This document shows, piece by piece, positions 28,719 to 40,992 of a stretch of DNA of 64,000 nt. Numbering within the stretch: position 1 is the first letter of the stretch; each line of letters begins with the position of its first letter. Origin of the DNA: Paraburkholderia eburnea. GTDB lineage: Bacteria > Pseudomonadota > Gammaproteobacteria > Burkholderiales > Burkholderiaceae. Under the pieces are notes generated by a model. That model had not been told where the DNA came from. It saw only the letters and a program-made list of their open reading frames with translations, and ran no database searches. A program made the position numbers and the translations under genes. The stretch is taken from positions 496,001 through 560,000 of the forward strand of contig NZ_PQGA01000002.1 in the NCBI RefSeq assembly GCF_002917095.1, in the 5' to 3' direction.

Positions 28719-29914
28719 GAGTCGCAATCGTCACGCATGTGGTGCGCCATAACGACGGCCAGGGGCGCGTCAACCATGAAATCGCGCGCGCGGCGCTCGA
28801 TGAAGGGTTCGAGGTCACGCTGGTGGCTTCGCATGTCGCGCCGGAACTGCTCGCCCATCCCAAGGTGAAATGGGTGCGCGTGCAACCGTCCAGGCTATGG
28901 CCGACCAACCTGTTGCGTCAGCAGGTTTTCGCGCTCAGGAGTGCACTCTGGCTCAAAAGCCATCGCAGCGAATACGACGTGTTACACGTGAACGGCTTCA
29001 TCACGTGGGCGCAGGCCGATGTCAACACCGCGCACTTCGTGCACGGCGGCTGGGCGCGCAGCAAGTACTACCCGTTCGGTCTCACGCGCGGCGTGTGGTC
29101 GGCGTACCAGTTTGTCTACACGCGGGCGAATGCTGTGCTGGAGCGCTGGGCCTACCGGCGCTCGCGCGTGATCGCCGCCGTGTCGCGCAAGGTCGCCGAC
29201 GAGATCCGCACCTCGGGGGGGGACCCGCTCGAACGGCTCGACGTGATTTACAACGGCGTGGATACGCGCGGCTTCTCCGGCGCGAGCGCGGATCGCGCGA
29301 AGTTCGAACTGCCCGCCGACAAATTCCTGCTGCTGTTCGTGGGCGATCTACGTACGCCGCGCAAGAATCTCGGCACCGTGCTGCACGCGCTCAAGCAGTT
29401 GCCCGAACATGTGCATCTGGCCGTGGCAGGGTATTTGCCCGGTAGCCCGTATCCGGAGATGGCGCGCGAACTCGGCATTGCTTCGCGCGTGCATTTTCTC
29501 GGTCTGGTGCGCGAAATGCCGGTATTGATGCGCAGTGTCGATAGTTACGTGTTTCCTTCGCGCTACGAAGCAATGAGTCTTTCGCTGCTGGAAGCGATGG
29601 CGTCCGGCTTGCCGGTGGTGACGGCACGCACGGCCGGCGGTGCGGAAATCATCACGCCCGACTGCGGCATCGTGCTGGAAGATCCCGACGACGCGACGGC
29701 GCTTGCTGGTGCGATCCAGCAACTCGCCGACGATACGCCACGCCGCGTCGCAATGGGCGCGGCCGCAGTGGAACTGGCCGGCAACTTCGGCTGGGCACGC
29801 ATGGCCGCGCAATACATCGCGCTTTACCGGCAACTGGCGGGCGAGGCAGGCGCCACGGCGAGCAGCGACCCGTGTGCGGAGCACGCGGAACGCGTTGCGC
29901 CCAAAGTTGCATAA
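28715..29914 (+). CDS. bceJ: BceJ: family 4 glycosyltransferase
   Basis: A 399-residue GT-B, GT4-type enzyme. It starts RVAIVTHVVRHNDGQGRVNHE, with the Gly-rich acceptor loop, and has the donor motif PSRYEAMSLSLLEAMASGLP (EX7E) near residue 287-300. The start is TTG at 28715, inside the bceI stop (TTGA), supported by GGAGG seven bases upstream. A run of eight G bases at 29215-29222 in the coding frame (RTSGGDPLE) is a potential slippage site. Sugar and linkage unknown. Confidence 0.88.
   Translation: MRVAIVTHVVRHNDGQGRVNHEIARAALDEGFEVTLVASHVAPELLAHPKVKWVRVQPSRLWPTNLLRQQVFALRSALWLKSHRSEYDVLHVNGFITWAQADVNTAHFVHGGWARSKYYPFGLTRGVWSAYQFVYTRANAVLERWAYRRSRVIAAVSRKVADEIRTSGGDPLERLDVIYNGVDTRGFSGASADRAKFELPADKFLLLFVGDLRTPRKNLGTVLHALKQLPEHVHLAVAGYLPGSPYPEMARELGIASRVHFLGLVREMPVLMRSVDSYVFPSRYEAMSLSLLEAMASGLPVVTARTAGGAEIITPDCGIVLEDPDDATALAGAIQQLADDTPRRVAMGAAAVELAGNFGWARMAAQYIALYRQLAGEAGATASSDPCAEHAERVAPKVA
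29215..29222 (+). repeat. G8 homopolymer inside bceJ
   Basis: Eight consecutive G in the bceJ frame around codon 168. It is the longest G-run I noticed in the window; one base gained or lost would truncate the glycosyltransferase shortly after. Confidence 0.8.
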
Positions 29915-29938
29915 CAAGTTGAATCACAAGGACACGCG

Positions 29939-31096
29939 ATGACGAAACACTCCATCCATTCGCTACAGATCGGCATGCACTGGTTCCCTGAGCGCGCTGG
30001 TGGCCTCGACCGCATGTATTACTCGCTCGTGGGCGCATTGCCGGGTGCGGGCGTTCATGTGCGCGGTGTTGTAGCAGGCTCTCCCAAGGTGGCCGAGGAC
30101 AGCGGGGGCGCGATCCAGGGCTTCGGCTCGGCGGCGCGCGCGCTGCCGTTCCGCCTGATGGACGCGCGCCGCGCGTTGCGCGCCGAAATCCGCCGCCATC
30201 GCCCTGATGTGATTTCCTCGCATTTCGCGCTTTATACCTTTCCTGGACTCGACGTTACGCGCGGCATTCCACAGGTATCGCATTTCCAGGGACCGTGGGC
30301 CGACGAAAGCCTTGTTGAAGGCGCGGCCACGCTGAGTCAGCGTATCAAGCATTCGCTGGAACAATCGGTGTACGAACGATCGTCGCGGCTGATCGTATTG
30401 TCGAAGGCCTTCGGGGACATTCTCACGAAGCGCTATGCGATCCCTGCCGAGCGCGTGCGGATCGTGCCGGGCTGCGTGGATACGGCGCATTTCGATCCGG
30501 CCTGCTCGCAGGGCGAGGCGCGTCTGCGGCTGCAATTGCCGCAGAACCGTCCGATCGTGCTGGCCGTGCGTCGCCTTGTGCGCCGCATGGGGCTGGAGGA
30601 TCTGATCGATGCGGTAAAGCAGGTCAAGCAGCGGCACCCCGATATTCTGTTGTTGATCGCAGGGCGTGGGCGTCTGGAGGCGGAATTGCAGCAGCGTATC
30701 GAAGCGGCTGACCTCACCGATAACGTCAAGCTACTGGGCTTCGTGCCCGATGCGCACCTGCCTTCGCTCTACCGCGCCGCGACCTTGAGTGTCGTGCCTA
30801 CCGTGGCGCTCGAAGGCTTCGGCCTGATTACCGTGGAGTCGCTTTCCGCAGGCACGCCGGTGTTGGTGACGCCGGTGGGCGGTTTGCCCGAAGCCGTGGC
30901 CGGACTGTCGCCGGATCTGGTGCTGCCGGAAACAGGCGCGGCGGCGATAGCCGAAGGTATCGACGCTGCACTTTCTGGCCGCATCAAGCTACCCGACGAA
31001 GACGCCTGCAAGCGCTATGCGCGTGAGCATTTCGACAATGCGGTGATTGCAAAGCGCGTGGCCGATGTCTATGCCGAAGCAATCGCCGCGCACTGA
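29939..31096 (+). CDS. bceK: BceK: family 4 glycosyltransferase
   Basis: A 385-residue GT4 enzyme of the GT-B fold. N-terminal motif MHWFPERAGGLDRMYYSLVG, acceptor-side HFQGPWADES, donor-side VLAVRRLVRRMGLEDLIDAV and TVALEGFGLITVESLSAGTP (EX7E). AAGGA precedes the ATG at 29939 by six to eight bases. Last gene of the bceB-K operon; a hairpin follows and the next operon (bceO-N-M) converges on it. Confidence 0.9.
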   Translation: MTKHSIHSLQIGMHWFPERAGGLDRMYYSLVGALPGAGVHVRGVVAGSPKVAEDSGGAIQGFGSAARALPFRLMDARRALRAEIRRHRPDVISSHFALYTFPGLDVTRGIPQVSHFQGPWADESLVEGAATLSQRIKHSLEQSVYERSSRLIVLSKAFGDILTKRYAIPAERVRIVPGCVDTAHFDPACSQGEARLRLQLPQNRPIVLAVRRLVRRMGLEDLIDAVKQVKQRHPDILLLIAGRGRLEAELQQRIEAADLTDNVKLLGFVPDAHLPSLYRAATLSVVPTVALEGFGLITVESLSAGTPVLVTPVGGLPEAVAGLSPDLVLPETGAAAIAEGIDAALSGRIKLPDEDACKRYAREHFDNAVIAKRVADVYAEAIAAH

Positions 31097-31118
31097 TCTG
31101 ATTGAGCCTTGAAACGAA

Positions 31119-31142
31119 ATCGCCGCCCGAAAGAGCGGCGAT
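31119..31142. terminator. terminator between convergent bceK and bceM
   Basis: ATCGCCGC and GCGGCGAT form an 8-bp stem with an 8-base loop between the two stops. The flanks are A-rich, so the hairpin may serve both directions. Confidence 0.6.
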
Positions 31143-31163
31143 AAATAAACAGCAAGTTGGAAT

Positions 31164-34300
<3,137 letters not shown>

Positions 34301-34682
34301 CGGCTATCCGGTGGTTTGCTTGCATGCACAGTCCGGTCGATTCTAGAAAGAATTTAATGGGCAAAAACGCGGTAAAAAATCGAAATATATCGATGCATGG
34401 ATTTTTAAAACGAATGGGATTTTCATTCGGTAAATTCGGCGAATTACGGAATGGCGCCGGAAAAATTTTCCTCTGAAATGGGCCGGTAAGCGGACGAATT
34501 CCCGCGTGGCGTGGGTGGTTTCTGCGTCGCGACATTTATTTGCAATTTGTGCTGCAAGTCATTAAAAAGGCACAAAAAGGCATTGAATTTTTTTGAATTA
34601 TTTTCGGTTTTTGTGAGGTCATTTTTATCCGGGAATGTACGGCATGATCCAGCCAGATTGCCGTCTTCACGGAGGAATTGCC
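34301..34682. other. AT-rich divergent promoter region bceO/bceP
   Basis: About 380 bases, no gene. Contains the second copy of the shared 15-bp bce element (34457-34471) and a CGAATG-N7-CATTCG inverted repeat at 34411-34429. The part next to bceP (34555-34630) is very A/T-rich with two AAAAAGGCA units. Promoters for both bceO-N-M and bceP-Q-R should lie here. Confidence 0.6.
34457..34471. promoter_or_regulatory. shared bce promoter element, copy 2
   Basis: CCGGAAAAATTTTCC, identical over 15 bases to 17835-17849 in the bceA/bceB spacer. It lies about 155 bases upstream of bceO and 210 upstream of bceP. Confidence 0.5.
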
Positions 34683-36893
34683 TTGCCGTTTCCGATTCCC
34701 GGCCGCCGTATGCGCAGGACGCTGGCGTTTGCCGCGCTGAGCGCGTTCGTCTGTACCTCGTCGGTACAGACGATTGCCGCGCCGCAACTCAATGTGACGT
34801 CCTCGTGGATCGGTAACACCTATGGTTACGGCCAGGGGACGTGGATGCAGATCAACGTCACCGCGATTGCCGTCACGCCGGAAGGCAAGGTCTATACGAA
34901 TGCGCCTTGGGACGAGAGCGGCGGCGAAATCAGCGTCTATCAGGATGGCAAAGCGCTTGGATTTGCCGGCGGCACGCACGGCTGGGGCGGGCAAGGCGGC
35001 AACGCCGTGGCCGTCAATCATCGCTATCTGTATGCGGCGGTCGGTGTAGGCAACGAGAAGGGCCATCTGATCGGCAGCGGCATCTGGCCGGATAAGGGGC
35101 GTCAGTGGTTCGGCATCACGCGCAGGCCGCTGGACGATCCCAAACGCGCCGCGGCCTTCCAGGCGTCTCCTCAGCCGCTTAATCCGCATGCGCAGCTCGC
35201 CGGCGCGTTCCTCAGGATCGCCGATGTACCCAGCGGTACGCAGTCTGGCATAGGCGGCCTTGCGGCTACCGACACGCTGCTATACGTGAGTAACACGGCA
35301 ATGAACCGCATCGAGGTGTATGACGCGAACTCGATGCAGCGCAAGTCGCAGTTCGACGTGCACGAGCCGGGCCGCGTCGCCATCGCCGGTGACGGCACGC
35401 TCTGGGTGCTCACGGGCGCCGCAACCGATCACGCGCCGCGCGTCGCCCACTATGCCGCCGATGGCAAGCCGTTGAGCGAAACGTTCGAACTGCCCGCCGA
35501 TTCCGTGGCCGTCGATCTCGCGGTCGATCCTTCGCAACGCATTCTGGTCGCGGACAACGGGCCGCGCCAGCAGATCCTCATCTATTCGCGCGGCGGCAAA
35601 GGCTACGTGCAAAGCGGCACGCTGGGCGAACGCGGCGGCATTTTCTCCGGCGTGGCAGGACGGCCAGGTCCCGGACGTTTCAATGGCCTGACGGGTGTGG
35701 GCACGGACGCGAAGGGCAATATCTATGTGTCGGGCAACGGTATTGGGCCACGTCACGACACGATCGGCGCGGGCCTGGGCGCGACGCTCGAAAGCTATAC
35801 ACCCGCTGGCCAGCGTCTCTGGAATCTGGAGGGCCTGCTGTTCGTGGACGGCGCCTGGATGGACCCGGCTCGGCCCAATAGCGTTTATACGGGCAACAAG
35901 CGCTTCGAACTAGATCTGTCGAAGGCGCCTGGACAGGACTGGAAGTATGCAGGATTCCTGTCGAATCGATTCAGGTACCCGGACGATCCCGTTTTCTATA
36001 CGGATCAATGGCCCGGCCTGCCGACCGCGCGTTCCCTGAGCGGTCACACGTTCCTGTATCTCACGGACATGTACGCGGATCACCTCAAGATCTACCGCTT
36101 CGACGCGCAGCGCGATGGTGAAGTCGCGATTCCTTCGGGCTTCATTGCGGGCCGCGAGCGTCCCGTGCTGCATGTGCCGAACGCGGCGCCAGGCGGCGAC
36201 TGGATCTGGCGCGACACCAACGGCAATGGTGCTTTCGATACCGATGAATTCACGCGCAACCCTGGCCGCGAAAAACTGGGCGGCGGCTGGGGCTGGTGGA
36301 TCGACACGCGTGGCGACATCTGGCGCGCGCGCGACGACAAGGGCATCTGGCGCTGGCGCTTTGGCGGACTCGATGCAAAGGGAAATCCAATTTACAGCTA
36401 CGACAAGCTGGACAAGTACGACATACCCGCGCCCTTCACCGAGGTTCATCGCGCGATCTACGAGCCGGAGACCGACACGCTTTACGTCACCGGCTATACG
36501 GCCGATGCGCCGCACGATCCCGGCTTCTGGAAAGAGGCGGGCCGCGTGCTCGTGCGTTACGACAAATGGTCGAGCGGTCATCCGGAGCAGCGCTACGTGC
36601 TGCGCCTGCCGTGGGACCCGAAGGCGAAGCCGCCCGTCACGCCTGCGGGCCTGACCGTGGAAGGCCGCTACCTCTTCGTCGTGGAGCCCTCGGGCAATGT
36701 CCACGTTTATGACAAGGATTCCGCGAAGGAGATCGGCACCTTCGGCCCTGGCGCGGAAGTGGGCAATACCTCGGGCTGGGTGGACGTGCCGTTCGGCATC
36801 ACGGCGCATCGCCAGCCCAACGGCGAATACCTGATCTTCGTCGAGGAAGACGCACGCGGCAAGGTGCTCATGTACCGCTGGAAGCCGGTTTAA
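34683..36893 (+). CDS. bceP: BceP: exported beta-propeller-like protein with a calcium loop
   Basis: A 736-residue secreted protein. From the TTG at 34683 (GGAGGA six bases upstream) it starts with Arg-rich residues and a signal peptide ending TSSVQTIAA. An in-frame ATG at 34635 lacks a ribosome site. The rest shows repeated propeller-blade strands (LYVSNTAMNRIEVYD, GDGTLWVLTG, RILVADNGPRQQILIYS, GNIYVSGNGI, LYVTGYT), NHL/SMP-30-like. Residues 511-522, DTNGNGAFDTDE, match an EF-hand calcium loop at every ligand position. It is first of bceP-Q-R. In the cepacian literature bceP belongs to bce-II; its biochemical role is not evident to me. Hydrolysis, modification or binding of the polymer in the periplasm are all possible. 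Confidence 0.78.
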   Translation: MPFPIPGRRMRRTLAFAALSAFVCTSSVQTIAAPQLNVTSSWIGNTYGYGQGTWMQINVTAIAVTPEGKVYTNAPWDESGGEISVYQDGKALGFAGGTHGWGGQGGNAVAVNHRYLYAAVGVGNEKGHLIGSGIWPDKGRQWFGITRRPLDDPKRAAAFQASPQPLNPHAQLAGAFLRIADVPSGTQSGIGGLAATDTLLYVSNTAMNRIEVYDANSMQRKSQFDVHEPGRVAIAGDGTLWVLTGAATDHAPRVAHYAADGKPLSETFELPADSVAVDLAVDPSQRILVADNGPRQQILIYSRGGKGYVQSGTLGERGGIFSGVAGRPGPGRFNGLTGVGTDAKGNIYVSGNGIGPRHDTIGAGLGATLESYTPAGQRLWNLEGLLFVDGAWMDPARPNSVYTGNKRFELDLSKAPGQDWKYAGFLSNRFRYPDDPVFYTDQWPGLPTARSLSGHTFLYLTDMYADHLKIYRFDAQRDGEVAIPSGFIAGRERPVLHVPNAAPGGDWIWRDTNGNGAFDTDEFTRNPGREKLGGGWGWWIDTRGDIWRARDDKGIWRWRFGGLDAKGNPIYSYDKLDKYDIPAPFTEVHRAIYEPETDTLYVTGYTADAPHDPGFWKEAGRVLVRYDKWSSGHPEQRYVLRLPWDPKAKPPVTPAGLTVEGRYLFVVEPSGNVHVYDKDSAKEIGTFGPGAEVGNTSGWVDVPFGITAHRQPNGEYLIFVEEDARGKVLMYRWKPV

Positions 36894-36927
36894 AGACGCT
36901 TCCAGCCCGCACGCTACAGGAAACCGC

Positions 36928-38394
36928 ATGGATAAAGGCTTATTACGCAACGTCGCGATCAATCTGTTCGGACTGGTGCTGCCGACCTTCGTCTCGCTGG
37001 TCACGGTCCCGACATACATCAAGATGCTCGGCGTCGAACGCTATGGCGTGATTGCACTCGTCTGGACGCTGATTGGCTATTTCAGCGTGCTCGATCTGGG
37101 CATGAGCATGGCCGCGCAGAACCATATTTCGAAGGCCTACGCGTCGAAGGACACCGAGGCTTGCGAGCGCGTGTTCTGGAGTGCGTTCTGGCTCAACTTC
37201 ACGACCGGCGCGATCGGCGGTCTGCTTATTTATACGGGCGGCGCGCTGTATACCGCGTATTTCACGCACGTGACGCCCGAGTTGCGCCACGAGGTGTATC
37301 TCGCGCTGCCGTGGCTCGCGATTGCGATTCCCATTGCCAACGTGTCGTGGGTGTTTGCAGGCGCGATTAACGGCGCGGAACGCTTCGGCATCTACAACAC
37401 CAACCAGACGCTCGGCACGTTTCTGTTCCAGTTGCTGCCGCTGGGGGCGGCGTGGGCCATCGCGCCAAATCTGCAAACGGTGCTGGCCGCCGCGGTGCTC
37501 GCGCGCCTTTTTGCGGGCCTGCTGCTGGGACGCTCGGCATTGCGCGTACTCGGCATTCGTCATATGCGTGGGCCTCGCTTCGACACGTCGAAGGCACTGT
37601 TCAATTTCGGCGGCTGGATGCTGATTGCGAGCATCACGACGATGGTGGCCGATTCGCTCGACCGCATGATGCTGGGTGCGGGGCTGGGTGCGCGCTTCGT
37701 CACCTACTACACGGTGCCGCAGAACCTCGTGACGCGCCTGAACATGGTGCCGAACGCGCTGGTGCGCACGTTGTTTCCACGCCTGTCCGCGCTGCGCCGC
37801 GAGCATGCGGACGAGATCGCGGCGCAGTCGCTGCAATTCCTCAATGCCGTGTTCACACCGGTTGCGATCGGCGCGATCGTCGTGCTGGCGCCATTCCTGC
37901 ACCTGTGGGTCGGTCCGGTGATCGCAGAGCACGGCGCGCCCGTGGGGCGCTTTCTGATCGTCGCTGTGTGGCTGATCGGGCAGGCCGGCGTCACGCGCAT
38001 CCTGATCCAGTCGCAGAACAATCCGGCCGCCGCCGCTCGCGTGGGCCTGATCGAGCTGCCGTTGTTCGCGGGGCTGCTGTGGCTAGGTATCGACCGCTTC
38101 GGTCTGCCGGGCGCCGCCGCTGCGGTGCTGTTCAGATCGCTGTTCGATTACGTGGTGCTGCTGTGGCTCTCGCGCATTCATAGCCGCGCGATCGTCGTCG
38201 ATATGTTTGCACACCTGAGTTTTCTGGTCGCCGCGCTGGCAATTGCGTGGTGGCTGCCAGACGCGCTTTATGCGATCGGCGCGGGCGTCGTGCTGGCCCT
38301 CGCCAACTGCGTCTGGTCGGTGGCAACCACGCCGCTCCTGCGTGGTTATGCCCGTTCCCTTCTGTTTCGCCTGAATTCACGGAAAAGCGCATGA
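36928..38394 (+). CDS. bceQ: BceQ: repeat-unit flippase (Wzx type)
   Basis: A 488-residue membrane protein of the polysaccharide transporter (PST/MATE-like) family with about twelve to fourteen helices. It begins VAINLFGLVLPTFVSLVTVPTYIKMLGVERYGVIALV, the standard Wzx opening. It should move undecaprenyl-linked repeat units across the inner membrane before BceI polymerises them. AGGAAA precedes the ATG. The stop overlaps the bceR start (ATGA). Confidence 0.9.
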   Translation: MDKGLLRNVAINLFGLVLPTFVSLVTVPTYIKMLGVERYGVIALVWTLIGYFSVLDLGMSMAAQNHISKAYASKDTEACERVFWSAFWLNFTTGAIGGLLIYTGGALYTAYFTHVTPELRHEVYLALPWLAIAIPIANVSWVFAGAINGAERFGIYNTNQTLGTFLFQLLPLGAAWAIAPNLQTVLAAAVLARLFAGLLLGRSALRVLGIRHMRGPRFDTSKALFNFGGWMLIASITTMVADSLDRMMLGAGLGARFVTYYTVPQNLVTRLNMVPNALVRTLFPRLSALRREHADEIAAQSLQFLNAVFTPVAIGAIVVLAPFLHLWVGPVIAEHGAPVGRFLIVAVWLIGQAGVTRILIQSQNNPAAAARVGLIELPLFAGLLWLGIDRFGLPGAAAAVLFRSLFDYVVLLWLSRIHSRAIVVDMFAHLSFLVAALAIAWWLPDALYAIGAGVVLALANCVWSVATTPLLRGYARSLLFRLNSRKSA

Positions 38395-40898
38395 GTCACG
38401 AACTGATTGACGAAGCGGCGCCGTCCGAACGCGCCGCCGTGCCGCTGCAACGGCGCGAACATCTGTCTACCGCACGCGGCGAATTGCGCACCGTGAACGT
38501 CACGACGAGTACACGCCCGCTTGCCGCGGCGCGCGACACCGGACGGCGGCCACGCGTGGCCATCGTGCACGACTGGCTCGTCACCTACGCGGGCGCGGAG
38601 CGCGTGCTGGAGCAGATCATTGACTGCTTCCCCGACGCGGACCTGTTCTCCGTGGTCGATTTCGTCGACGACAAGGATCGCGCATTCCTGCGCGGCAAGC
38701 GCGCGACGACCTCATTTATTCAGCGGCTGCCGAAGGCACGCACGCGTTATCGCGCGTATCTGCCGTTCATGCCGCTCGCCATCGAGCAACTCGACGTGTC
38801 GGGCTATGACGTGGTGATCTCCAGCTCCCATGCCGTGGCCAAGGGCGTGCTGACTGGGCCGGATCAATACCACATCAGTTACGTGCATTCCCCGATCCGC
38901 TATGCGTGGGATCTGCAGCATCAGTATTTGCAGGAGTCGAAACTCACGCGCGGCCCGAAGTCGATGCTTGCGCGCCTGATCCTCCACTACATTCGCAACT
39001 GGGATGTGCGCACGGCCAATTCGGTTGACCAGTTCGTGGCGAATTCAGAATTCATCGCGCGTCGTATTCACAAGGTTTATCAGCGCGATGCGGAGGTGGT
39101 GTATCCGCCGGTCGATGTCGATTCGTTCGAACTGGAAACGCGCAAGGAAGACTTCTATCTGACCGCGTCGCGGCTCGTGCCGTACAAGAAAATCGATCTG
39201 ATAGTCGAGGCGTTCGCGCGCATGCCGGACAAGCGGCTCGTCGTGATCGGCGACGGCCCCGATATGCAGAAGGTGCGCGCCAAAGCGGGCCCGAATGTCG
39301 AAGTGATGGGCTATCAACCGTTCTCGGTGCTGCACGATCGCATGCGCCGTGCGAAGGCGTTCGTGTTCGCGGCGGAAGAGGACTTCGGTATTTCGGTGGT
39401 GGAGGCCCAGGCGTGCGGCACGCCAGTGATTGCCTACGGCAAGGGCGGGGCGCTCGAAACCGTGCGCGACACTGGATCGCGTCCCACGGGGCTATTTTTC
39501 GAGGAGCAGCGCGCGGACGCGATCATCGAAGCGGTCGAAACGTTCGAGCGTGATCCCAAGCGTTTTCGCGCCGAGGATTGCCGCGAGAATGCCGAGCGCT
39601 TTTCGTCCGCGCACTTCCGCGATCAGTTCTTTGCGCGCGTCGCGCGCGCGGTGCCGGCGGTTGCGGCGGTGGGGCCGGCGTATCGCGATCCGCAACGCAG
39701 GCACGACGATGATGCAGATAATGCGCTGGAAAGCGCCCCGCGCGTGCTGGCGATCGACCAGAGCGGCGTGCTGGGCGGCGCCGAGTTATCGCTGCTAGAA
39801 GTGGTGAAAGGCCTGCGCGCCCGCATCGAAGTGCTGCTGTTCAACGATGGCCCGTTCCGCGAAGCGCTGGATGCCGTGGGCGCGCGCGTGGACGTGCTCG
39901 ATTCGGGTGCGCTGCGCAACGTGCGTCGCGATGGCGGCGCAGTGCCGAAGTTCGGCGTGCTCGCGGGCGTGGCCGGGTTGGTGCGCGAAACGCGCCGCCG
40001 CGCGCGTGGTGCGGACGTCCTTTATGCCAACACGCAGCGCGCGATGGTCATCGGCGTGCTGGCAGGCAAGCTGGCACGCAAGCCGGTGGTATGGCATCTG
40101 CGCGACATCGTCAGCGAGGAGCATTTCGGCCGTATGCAACGCGCGATCATCAAGGGCTGCGCCAAGCTCGGTCTCGCGCACGTGATCGCGAATTCACATG
40201 CGTCAGCGAAGGTGTTCGCGGAGCTGACCAGTTTCGATTCCAGCCGTATCGACGTCGTGCACAACGGCGTGGACGAATCGCCGTTCCGTGCACTCGCGCG
40301 CGTGCCGAAGGAACAACTACGCGCGCAGATCGGACTGCCGCAAGGTGCGTTTCTGGTCGGTGCCTTCAGCCGTCTTGCGCGCTGGAAGGGGCAGCATGTG
40401 CTGCTTGAGGCGCTCCTGCACGAGCCGCGCGCGCATGCCGTGTTCGTGGGCGCGCCGTTGTTCGGCGAGGATGCCTATGCGCAGGAACTGCATGATTTTG
40501 TCTCCAGACATGAACTGCGGGATCGCGTCCATTTTCTCGGCTTCCGTCACGATATCGCGGCCTGTATGCGCGCGATGGATGTGATTGCGCATACGTCGAT
40601 CACGCCGGAGCCATTTGGCCGCGTCGTGGTCGAAGGCATGCTCGCGCAGCGGCCCGTGGTGGCGTCGCGCGATGGCGGCGTAAAGGAGATCGTCGAACAT
40701 GGCAAGAGCGGGCTGCTGTGCACGCCGGGCGATGCGGTGGCGCTTGCCGCGACGATTGCCTCGCTGCACGACGACGAAGCGCTGCGCGAGCGGCTGGCGC
40801 GCAACGGACTTGCTGTCGCGCGTGAGCGCTTCGGCAAGGAACAATATGTGGAGGCGGTGGGACGCGTGCTGGATGGCGTAGTGACGCGCGCACGATAA
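38391..40898 (+). CDS. bceR: BceR: fused double glycosyltransferase (two GT4 domains)
   Basis: An 835-residue protein with two complete GT-B domains. Domain one, about 50-430, begins RPRVAIVHDWLVTYAGAERV and carries EEDFGISVVEAQACGTP as its donor motif. Domain two, about 443-830, begins PRVLAIDQSGVLGGAELSL and carries PEPFGRVVVEGMLAQRP. Both keep the two glutamates of EX7E, so both are probably active, each adding a sugar. The first 48 residues are polar and unstructured. It starts inside the bceQ stop (ATGA) and ends bceP-Q-R; a strong terminator follows. Confidence 0.9.
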   Translation: MSHELIDEAAPSERAAVPLQRREHLSTARGELRTVNVTTSTRPLAAARDTGRRPRVAIVHDWLVTYAGAERVLEQIIDCFPDADLFSVVDFVDDKDRAFLRGKRATTSFIQRLPKARTRYRAYLPFMPLAIEQLDVSGYDVVISSSHAVAKGVLTGPDQYHISYVHSPIRYAWDLQHQYLQESKLTRGPKSMLARLILHYIRNWDVRTANSVDQFVANSEFIARRIHKVYQRDAEVVYPPVDVDSFELETRKEDFYLTASRLVPYKKIDLIVEAFARMPDKRLVVIGDGPDMQKVRAKAGPNVEVMGYQPFSVLHDRMRRAKAFVFAAEEDFGISVVEAQACGTPVIAYGKGGALETVRDTGSRPTGLFFEEQRADAIIEAVETFERDPKRFRAEDCRENAERFSSAHFRDQFFARVARAVPAVAAVGPAYRDPQRRHDDDADNALESAPRVLAIDQSGVLGGAELSLLEVVKGLRARIEVLLFNDGPFREALDAVGARVDVLDSGALRNVRRDGGAVPKFGVLAGVAGLVRETRRRARGADVLYANTQRAMVIGVLAGKLARKPVVWHLRDIVSEEHFGRMQRAIIKGCAKLGLAHVIANSHASAKVFAELTSFDSSRIDVVHNGVDESPFRALARVPKEQLRAQIGLPQGAFLVGAFSRLARWKGQHVLLEALLHEPRAHAVFVGAPLFGEDAYAQELHDFVSRHELRDRVHFLGFRHDIAACMRAMDVIAHTSITPEPFGRVVVEGMLAQRPVVASRDGGVKEIVEHGKSGLLCTPGDAVALAATIASLHDDEALRERLARNGLAVARERFGKEQYVEAVGRVLDGVVTRAR

Positions 40899-40942
40899 GC
40901 GCTTACGAAACAGGTCTCAGGGGAAGTGGGTAAAAAGCAGGT

Positions 40943-40978
40943 AAAAGCAGGGCCGCCAGATAGGCGGCTCTGCTTTTT
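40943..40978. terminator. bidirectional terminator between bceR and bceS
   Basis: AAAAGCAGGGCCGCC pairs with GGCGGCTCTGCTTTTT (one mismatch) around a five-base loop, with A- and T-tracts on the two sides, between convergent genes. Confidence 0.85.
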
Positions 40979-40992
40979 AGGTATCGAGTATC

